From the NCBI RefSeq assembly GCF_019263585.2, contig NZ_JADQDF010000001.1, positions 2,914,001 to 2,978,000 on the forward strand: a stretch of 64,000 bases of DNA. The letters run 5' to 3'. The number at the start of each line of letters is the position of its first letter. Position 1 is the first letter of the stretch. The translations under genes and the position numbers were made by a program. The notes under the pieces were generated by a model. That model had not been told where the DNA came from. It did no database searches and was given only the letters and a program-made list of their open reading frames with translations. Source of the stretch: Pseudonocardia oceani (lineage in GTDB: Bacteria; Actinomycetota; Actinomycetes; Mycobacteriales; Pseudonocardiaceae). This document shows, one piece after another, positions 59,279 through 64,000 of this stretch.

Positions 59279-59310
59279 ACCGCCCCTGTTCCACGTGAAA
59301 CAGGGGCGGT
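59279..59310. terminator. parS variant embedded in a 32-bp palindrome
   Basis: TGTTCCACGTGAAACA (59287-59302) is flanked by arms ACCGCCCC and GGGGCGGT, giving a 32-base palindrome with one mismatched pair. It sits between convergent parB and ddl, so it is both a ParB site candidate and a bidirectional hairpin. Confidence 0.75.
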
Positions 59311-59316
59311 CGTCTG

Positions 59317-60267
59317 TCAGTGCCCGCGTTCGACGGCGCGCTCGACGAGCGCCGCGTAGAGGTCGCCGAGATCGATGCCGGCGGTGGCCGCGGCCGTCGG
59401 GAGGAGCGAGGTTTCGGTCAGTCCGGGCGACACGTTCACCTCCAGGATCTGCACCCGCCCCTCGGCGTCGACCACCGCGTCGAGCCGCGAGACATCGCGC
59501 AGGCCGAGGAGCGCGTGCGCGGCCAGCGCCGCCTCCTCCAGCGCGGCGGTCGTGGCGGAGTCGAGGCGGGCCGGGCAGTGGAACGACGTCGCGCCGGGCG
59601 TGTAGCGGGCGGTGTAGTCGTAGACGCCGCCCGTGGCGACGACCTCCACGGGCGGCAGTGCCCGCGGTTCCGCGCCGTCGTGCACGACCGACACCGCCAC
59701 CTCTGTGCCCGCGACGAACCGCTCCGCCAGCACGGTGTCGGCGTAGGCGAGACAGCTGACCATCGCGGCCGGCAGCTCCCCCGCCTCGTGCACCACCTGT
59801 GCGCCCAGCGCTGAGCCGCCCTGGTCGGGCTTGATCATGAGCGGCAGGCCGAGTCGCTCCACCATCGCGTCCAGAACCGCCTGCGCGCCGAACTCGCGGA
59901 ACGTGCTGTGCGGCAGGGCGACCCAGTCCGGCGTCGTCAGCCCGGCCCGCTGCAGCTCCGCCTTGGCCGTCGGCTTGTCCCAGGCGCGGCGGCAGGCGGC
60001 AGCCGGGGTGCCGACGAACGGGACGCCGAGCAGGTCGAGCACCGCCTGCACCGACCCGTTCTCCCCCTCGCCGCCGTGCAGCGCGATGACGACGGCGTCG
60101 GGCCGCTCGGTGCGGATGCGCTGCAGGAGGGTGGCGTCGGCGTCCCACTCGACGACCGACACCCCCGTCTTGCGCAGCGAGGTCGCCAGCCGGCGTCCGG
60201 AGCGCAGGGACACCTCGCGTTCGTGGGACAACCCACCGGCCAGCACGGCCACACTTCTCGGAGTCAC
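59317..60267 (-). CDS. ddl: D-alanine--D-alanine ligase family protein
   Basis: 316 residues from the GTG at 60267; the longer frame upstream is not conserved. LAGGLSHEREVSLRSGRR at the start, ALHGGEGENGSVQAVLDLLG, ATP-grasp features MIKPDQGGSALG and the C-terminal ILEVNVSPGLTETSLLPTAA. Joins two D-alanines for peptidoglycan precursors. Whether it is the main Ddl or a second copy cannot be told here. Convergent with parB. Confidence 0.88.
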   Translation of the reverse strand: MTPRSVAVLAGGLSHEREVSLRSGRRLATSLRKTGVSVVEWDADATLLQRIRTERPDAVVIALHGGEGENGSVQAVLDLLGVPFVGTPAAACRRAWDKPTAKAELQRAGLTTPDWVALPHSTFREFGAQAVLDAMVERLGLPLMIKPDQGGSALGAQVVHEAGELPAAMVSCLAYADTVLAERFVAGTEVAVSVVHDGAEPRALPPVEVVATGGVYDYTARYTPGATSFHCPARLDSATTAALEEAALAAHALLGLRDVSRLDAVVDAEGRVQILEVNVSPGLTETSLLPTAAATAGIDLGDLYAALVERAVERGH

Positions 60268-60616
60268 CGCCGCATTCTGCGCCACGGCGGTAGGGGGAGG
60301 TCGGGTCGGGCGGGTGTGCGGACGGGGTGGCAGTCGTGAGTGCGAACCTCGGCCAGGACCACGATCGCCGCTCACGAGGTGGTGCGGACGGTGGATGAGC
60401 ATCGACGGCCGGCGCCGGGCCGGTTCCCGCGCGCTCAGCCGGTTCCCGCGTGGCCCCGGGGGCTCGCGGGAGCATGGATCGCGCGCGGCAGACGGGAACG
60501 CGCGCGGAACGGCCTCCGCTCGCCGCCCCCTCACCCGTCGCCGTCCGCCCGCGGGTCGTGATCGCCGAGAGCCCACCCCACCGCACCGCCCGTCCACCGG
60601 GCACGGGAGGCAGGGA
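60268..60616. other. Gap between ddl and the aminotransferase
   Basis: 349 GC-rich bases with no gene I can support. CCGGTTCCCGCG occurs twice, at 60420-60431 and 60439-60450, 19 bases apart. The ddl promoter should lie at the left end. Confidence 0.45.
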
Positions 60617-61942
60617 CTACGGCGTGTGCGGCGAGGGGGCCTGGGGGCCGTCGCGGGGCTCGGGCGGGGTGGCGGGCAGGCGGGCGGGTGTGCCGAACGT
60701 GCGCATGACGTCGAGCTCCGCCTCCAGAACGCCGGCCAGCCGCCGGACCCCCTCGGTGATCCGCGAGGGCGTCGGGTAGCAGTAGGACAGGCGGAGCTGG
60801 CGGCTGCCGAAGCCGTCGGCGTAGAAGCCGGTGCCCGAGGCGTAGGCGACGCGGGCGGTGACGGCGCGCGGCAGCATCGCCTTCGTGTCGACGCCCTCGG
60901 GCACGGTGAGCCAGACGTAGAAGCCGCCGTCGGGGATGTTCCACGTGCAACCGTCGGGGAGGTAGATCTCCAGGGCGCGGAGCATCGCGTCGCGGCGGTC
61001 GCGGTAGGCCTCGGTGTAGGTCTTCACCTGGCTGCGCCAGTCGTGCGCGGCGAGGTAGCGCGACACCAGCATCTGGTTGAACGACGGCGGGCAGAGCGTG
61101 GCCGACTCGGCCGCGAGGACCAGGCGGTCGCGCACCGCGGGCGGCACCAGCGCCCAGCCGACGCGCAGGCCGGAGGCGAAGGTCTTGGAGAACGAGCCGA
61201 GGTAGACGACGTCGCGGTCCATCGACCGCAGCGCCGGGTACATCGTGCCGCTGAAGCCCAGCAGCCCGTACGGGTTGTCCTCGACGACGGCGACGCCGTA
61301 CTCCGCGCAGATCGCGAGGACCTCGCTGCGGCGCTCCACAGCGAGCGTGACGCCGGCGGGGTTGTGGAAGTTCGGGATCGTGTAGAGGAACTTGGGCGTG
61401 ATCCCCTGTCCGGCGAGGGAGTGCAGTGCCGAGCGCAGCAGCGACGGCACGAGCCCGTGCTCGTCCATCTGGACGTGGACCACCCGCGCCTGGTACGCCG
61501 CGAAGCTGCCCAGCGCGCCGACGTAGGACGGCCCCTCGGCGATGACGACGTCGCCCGGGTCGCAGTAGATGCGCGTGACGAGGTCGAGCGCCATCTGCGA
61601 GCCGACGGTGACCACGACGTCGTCGGGATCGGCGCGGATCCCCTCGAGCGCCATCACCTCGCAGATCTGCTCGCGCAGCTCGGGGCGCCCCTGCGCGGAG
61701 CCGTACTGCAGGGCGACCTGCCCCTCGCGCTGCACGAGGTCGGCGACCTCCACGGCGAGCGCGTCGAGCGGCAGCGCCGCGATGTTGGGCATCCCGCCGG
61801 CGAGCGAGACGACCTCCGGCCGGCTGGCGACGGCGAACAGCGCACGGATCTCCGAGGCGGTCATGCCGGCGGTACGTGCTGCGAACCGCTCCGCCGGGGC
61901 CGCCGCGGACGGTCGGTGGGGCTGGGGCAGCGCGTCGGACAC
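60617..61942 (-). CDS. PLP-dependent class I aminotransferase (2-aminoadipate/valine-pyruvate type)
   Basis: 441 residues from the GTG at 61942 with GGGAGGA upstream. Fold-type I features: SLAGGMPNIAALPLDAL, QYGSAQGRPELREQI, PNFHNPAGVTL, VVEDNPYGLL and GSFSKTFASGLRVGW with the PLP lysine. This is the MocR-less PLP group that includes 2-aminoadipate aminotransferase. The tail is Pro-rich. Role in amino-acid metabolism; exact substrate unknown. Divergent from the GNAT gene across 181 bases. Confidence 0.88.
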   Translation of the reverse strand: MSDALPQPHRPSAAAPAERFAARTAGMTASEIRALFAVASRPEVVSLAGGMPNIAALPLDALAVEVADLVQREGQVALQYGSAQGRPELREQICEVMALEGIRADPDDVVVTVGSQMALDLVTRIYCDPGDVVIAEGPSYVGALGSFAAYQARVVHVQMDEHGLVPSLLRSALHSLAGQGITPKFLYTIPNFHNPAGVTLAVERRSEVLAICAEYGVAVVEDNPYGLLGFSGTMYPALRSMDRDVVYLGSFSKTFASGLRVGWALVPPAVRDRLVLAAESATLCPPSFNQMLVSRYLAAHDWRSQVKTYTEAYRDRRDAMLRALEIYLPDGCTWNIPDGGFYVWLTVPEGVDTKAMLPRAVTARVAYASGTGFYADGFGSRQLRLSYCYPTPSRITEGVRRLAGVLEAELDVMRTFGTPARLPATPPEPRDGPQAPSPHTP

Positions 61943-62123
61943 GGTTCCTCCCGGAGGTAGAGATCCGATCGAGTGTAACCAGGTGGGGTGAGGCACAGCC
62001 CTTCGTCGTGGGTGAGGCACCGGTCGCAGCACACGGGCTACCGTCCTGAGCTGTATCGATCTATCGTCGGGACGTCGGCGCGTCGGGCGGCGACACACGG
62101 GGAGCTCGCCGCCGGAGGTTGTT

Positions 62124-62768
62124 GTGTCCTGGCACGTCGCTCCGATCACTCTGGACAATCTGGACGATCTGCCCAAGCGGTGTCGTCGCTGCGTGTTCTG
62201 GGAGCTGTCGGAGACACTCGGCAAGCAGGCCGTCGAGTTCGGCTCGGTGGAGCTCGAGAAGGAGGCCTGGGTCTCCGAGGTCCTCCTGGAGTGGGGCTCG
62301 TGCGGGCGGATCGTCCACGTCGACGGCGCCCCCGCCGGCTACGTCATCTACGCCCCGCCGTCGGCCTCTCCCCGCGCCGCCGAGATGCCCACCGGTCCGG
62401 TCAGCGCCGACGCCGTGCTGATCACCACGATGCAGGTGATGCCGGAGTACGCCGGCGAGGGCCTGGGCCGCATGCTCGCGCAGGCGGTCGTGCGCGACCT
62501 CACCCGCCGCGGCGTCAAGGCCGTCGAGGTCTTCGGCGAGGCCCGGCCCGGCACCGAGCCCGGCTGCATGATCCCCGTCGACTTCCTGCGCAGCGTCGGC
62601 TTCAAGACCGTCCGCCCGCACCCGCGCTGGCCGCGGCTGCGCATGGAGCTGCGCTCGGCGATGACGTGGAAGGAAGACGTCGAGGCCGCGCTGGAGCAGC
62701 TGCTCGGGTCGATCACGATCCCGATGCAGGCACCCGCTCCGGTAGAGCGGGTACTCACCCGTTCCTGA
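62124..62768 (+). CDS. GNAT-family N-acetyltransferase (Rv3916c-position)
   Basis: 214 residues from a GTG. N-terminal LDDLPKRCRRCVFWEL with a paired-cysteine motif, then GNAT core: VLITTMQVMPEYAGEGLGRMLAQAVV with the acetyl-CoA pyrophosphate loop, and VDFLRSVGFKTVRPHPRWPRLRMEL. Conserved between parB and cwlM in actinobacteria. Substrate unknown. It ends at a terminator region facing cwlM. Confidence 0.85.
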   Translation: MSWHVAPITLDNLDDLPKRCRRCVFWELSETLGKQAVEFGSVELEKEAWVSEVLLEWGSCGRIVHVDGAPAGYVIYAPPSASPRAAEMPTGPVSADAVLITTMQVMPEYAGEGLGRMLAQAVVRDLTRRGVKAVEVFGEARPGTEPGCMIPVDFLRSVGFKTVRPHPRWPRLRMELRSAMTWKEDVEAALEQLLGSITIPMQAPAPVERVLTRS

Positions 62769-62785
62769 TCACCCCGCAGCGGCGA

Positions 62786-62861
62786 TCTCAGGGCGCCCTG
62801 AGAACGCCGGTGAGACCCGTTCCCGGGTCACCGCAGGTGAGGGGCCCGGGACGGGTCCTCA
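62786..62861. terminator. Palindromes between the GNAT gene and cwlM
   Basis: An 18-base perfect palindrome (62786-62803), a second stem at 62808-62833 and a third at 62838-62861 that overlaps the cwlM stop. They probably terminate the two convergent transcripts. Confidence 0.6.
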
Positions 62862-64000
62862 GATCGCCTGCGCCCCGCCCCGCTCCAGTTCGCGCGCCAG
62901 CACGTCGGAGAAGGTGAAGGTCCCGGTCGGCTGGTCGTTCTGGCCGAGCAGGTAGAGGCGCTTGACGCCCACGAGGACGCCCTCGGCCACGACGTCGCGG
63001 AAGTTCGGGTCGAGCAGGTTGCGCCGGTCGCCGAGGTGGGTCAGGTAGCCGACCTCGATGCGCACGGTCGGCATCCGCGTCAGCCGCAGCAGCTCCCACG
63101 TGCGGCCCTGAGTGCCGCAGTCGGTCATCGCGGTGCGGGTGAGCAGCTCGCGCTGGATCAGCCCGGCCAGCGCCTCCCCCACCGTCGACGTGGATCCCGA
63201 GCCGTTGCCGAAGTGGAACGTCGCCAGCCCGTTGGCGTGCATGCTGGGGTTGGCGTCGGTGTGCAGCGAGAGCACGAGGTCGGCGCCGGCGTTGTTGGCG
63301 AACGCGGCCCGCTCCGTGTCGCTGGGGCAGGTGTCCTCGCGCCGCGACAGCATGGCCTCCATGCCGGTGGCGGTCATCCGGCCGACGATGCGGCGCCCGA
63401 GGTCCCACATCAGGTCGGCCTCGGTGGCGCCGGCGACGGAGACACCGCGGTCGAGGCCGCCGTGCCCCGGGTCGACGACGATCCGCTTGCCGCGCAGCCG
63501 CGGCCCGGCCTCGCGCAGCAGCTCCTGCTCGCGCAGCAGGTGCGGGCGGCCGCCGGTGACCTTGCGGCCCAGCTGCTTGAGCGAGCGCAGCGTGGCGGGG
63601 CCGCACACGCCGTCGGGGACGAGGCCGTACTCGCGCTGGAACGCCTTCAGCGCCTTCTCGGTGCGCTCGTCGAACACGCCGCCGGGACGGCCCGGGTCGA
63701 AGCCGAGCTCGAGCAGGCGCTCCTGCAACGTCGTGACGTCGTCGCCGCTCATCGGCGCGGCGATCATGTGCGCGAGCATCCGGTCGCCCAGGCTCCAGCC
63801 CGCCTCGCGCAGCGCGCGGTAGGTGGCCGGGCCGACGATCCCGTCGGTGATGAGGCCCCGGCGCTGCTGGAACGCCCGGACCGCCTGCTCCACGTGGACG
63901 TCGAAGTGCTCGTCCGGGAAACCGGCCAGGGGTCCGGCCAGCAGGCCGAACTGCCGCAGCGTGGCGCGGACCTCGACCACGGCACGACCGGTGTCACCTC
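62859..64000 (-). CDS. cwlM: CwlM: peptidoglycan-binding and amidase-3 domain protein, 5' end beyond the window
   Basis: At least 380 residues; the frame continues past the right edge as GDTGRAVVEVRATLRQF, which aligns with the N-terminal region of mycobacterial CwlM, so the GTG at 63980 is probably internal. Two peptidoglycan-binding repeats (AVRAFQQRRGLITDGIVGPATYRAL, ALKAFQREYGLVPDGVCGPATLRSL) precede an amidase-3 domain. The zinc-site candidates DPGHGG, TEADL, SLHTDA and VRIEVGYL are all present; from memory, M. tuberculosis CwlM has R, R and D at three of these. CwlM in mycobacteria activates MurA under PknB control. Confidence 0.9.
   Translation of the reverse strand, partial: GDTGRAVVEVRATLRQFGLLAGPLAGFPDEHFDVHVEQAVRAFQQRRGLITDGIVGPATYRALREAGWSLGDRMLAHMIAAPMSGDDVTTLQERLLELGFDPGRPGGVFDERTEKALKAFQREYGLVPDGVCGPATLRSLKQLGRKVTGGRPHLLREQELLREAGPRLRGKRIVVDPGHGGLDRGVSVAGATEADLMWDLGRRIVGRMTATGMEAMLSRREDTCPSDTERAAFANNAGADLVLSLHTDANPSMHANGLATFHFGNGSGSTSTVGEALAGLIQRELLTRTAMTDCGTQGRTWELLRLTRMPTVRIEVGYLTHLGDRRNLLDPNFRDVVAEGVLVGVKRLYLLGQNDQPTGTFTFSDVLARELERGGAQAI

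Noticed and set aside
60933..60950. TGTTCCACGTGCAACC as a parS site
   Set aside because: Two mismatches break the palindrome and it is inside the aminotransferase coding sequence; likely chance.
63888..63903. GCTCCACGTGGACG in cwlM as a parS site
   Set aside because: Two mismatches to the variant and coding; not supported.

Overview
The window looks like the replication-origin region of a high-GC actinobacterium, most probably Pseudonocardia or another member of the Pseudonocardiaceae. The basis is the strong GC bias, frequent GTG/TTG starts, and the actinobacterial order dnaA-dnaN-gnd-recF-dciA-gyrB-gyrA-DUF3566-tRNA-Ile-DLW39-tRNA-Ala on one side of the origin and rpmH-rnpA-yidD-yidC-khpB-rsmG-parA-parB on the other. 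The taxon is inferred, not proven. oriC lies in the dnaN-dnaA gap at about 51.0-51.8 kb and contains several DnaA-box-like 9-mers next to a less GC-rich stretch.

Layout. 1-9.7 kb: metabolic genes, namely a gamma-glutamyltransferase cut by the window edge, a RecB-like/RNase H-like nuclease, a copper-handling set (YcnI-like, CopC, CopD), a flavin disulfide reductase with an NAD(P)-binding partner, and a gene remnant. 9.8-14.6 kb: an operon of zinc alcohol dehydrogenase, amidohydrolase and DUF59 protein of the kind normally attached to propane-type diiron monooxygenases, here without the monooxygenase, followed by an NTF2-like protein, a type II HAD dehalogenase and an orphan molybdenum-hydroxylase [2Fe-2S] subunit. 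14.6-19.3 kb: methyltransferase, MetE-like protein, F420-type oxidoreductase, IclR regulator, DUF2630 and a kinase-like protein with a broken P-loop. 19.3-31.8 kb: tRNA-Leu and the cell-wall/division signalling operon fhaA-fhaB-pstP-rodA-pbpA-pknA-pknB, then a glutamine amidotransferase, crgA, a PH-domain protein, a rhomboid protease and a cyclophilin. 31.8-40.4 kb: accessory genes (hydrolase, secreted Ala/Pro-rich protein, membrane protein, monooxygenase-like ABM protein, a hydrolase-luciferase-domain fusion, a P-type ATPase, a DUF3500 lipoprotein). 40.7-60.3 kb: the origin core described above, ending in parAB with parS sites and a D-Ala-D-Ala ligase. 60.6-64 kb: aminotransferase, GNAT protein and CwlM, as in the mycobacterial parB-cwlM neighbourhood.

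How the genes fit together. The origin core supplies initiation (DnaA, DnaN, DciA), supercoiling (GyrAB), repair (RecF), segregation (ParAB with at least three good parS sites and one variant site) and membrane-protein insertion (YidC/YidD/KhpB). The kinase operon couples PASTA-domain sensing (PknB) to peptidoglycan synthesis (RodA, PbpA, CrgA, CwlM), with FhaA/FhaB as phosphothreonine readers and PstP as the opposing phosphatase. Points most worth checking are the DnaA-box clusters far from oriC (at crgA and inside the dciA start), the monooxygenase-less alcohol dehydrogenase operon, the long Gly/Tyr/Gln repeat linker of FhaA, a hydrolase-luciferase fusion that has lost its catalytic serine, and a CwlM that keeps the zinc-site residues lost in the mycobacterial protein. 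I did not find a CRISPR array, a transposase, a prophage or an obviously new multi-gene defence system. All family assignments were made by eye from translated sequence; no search was run.
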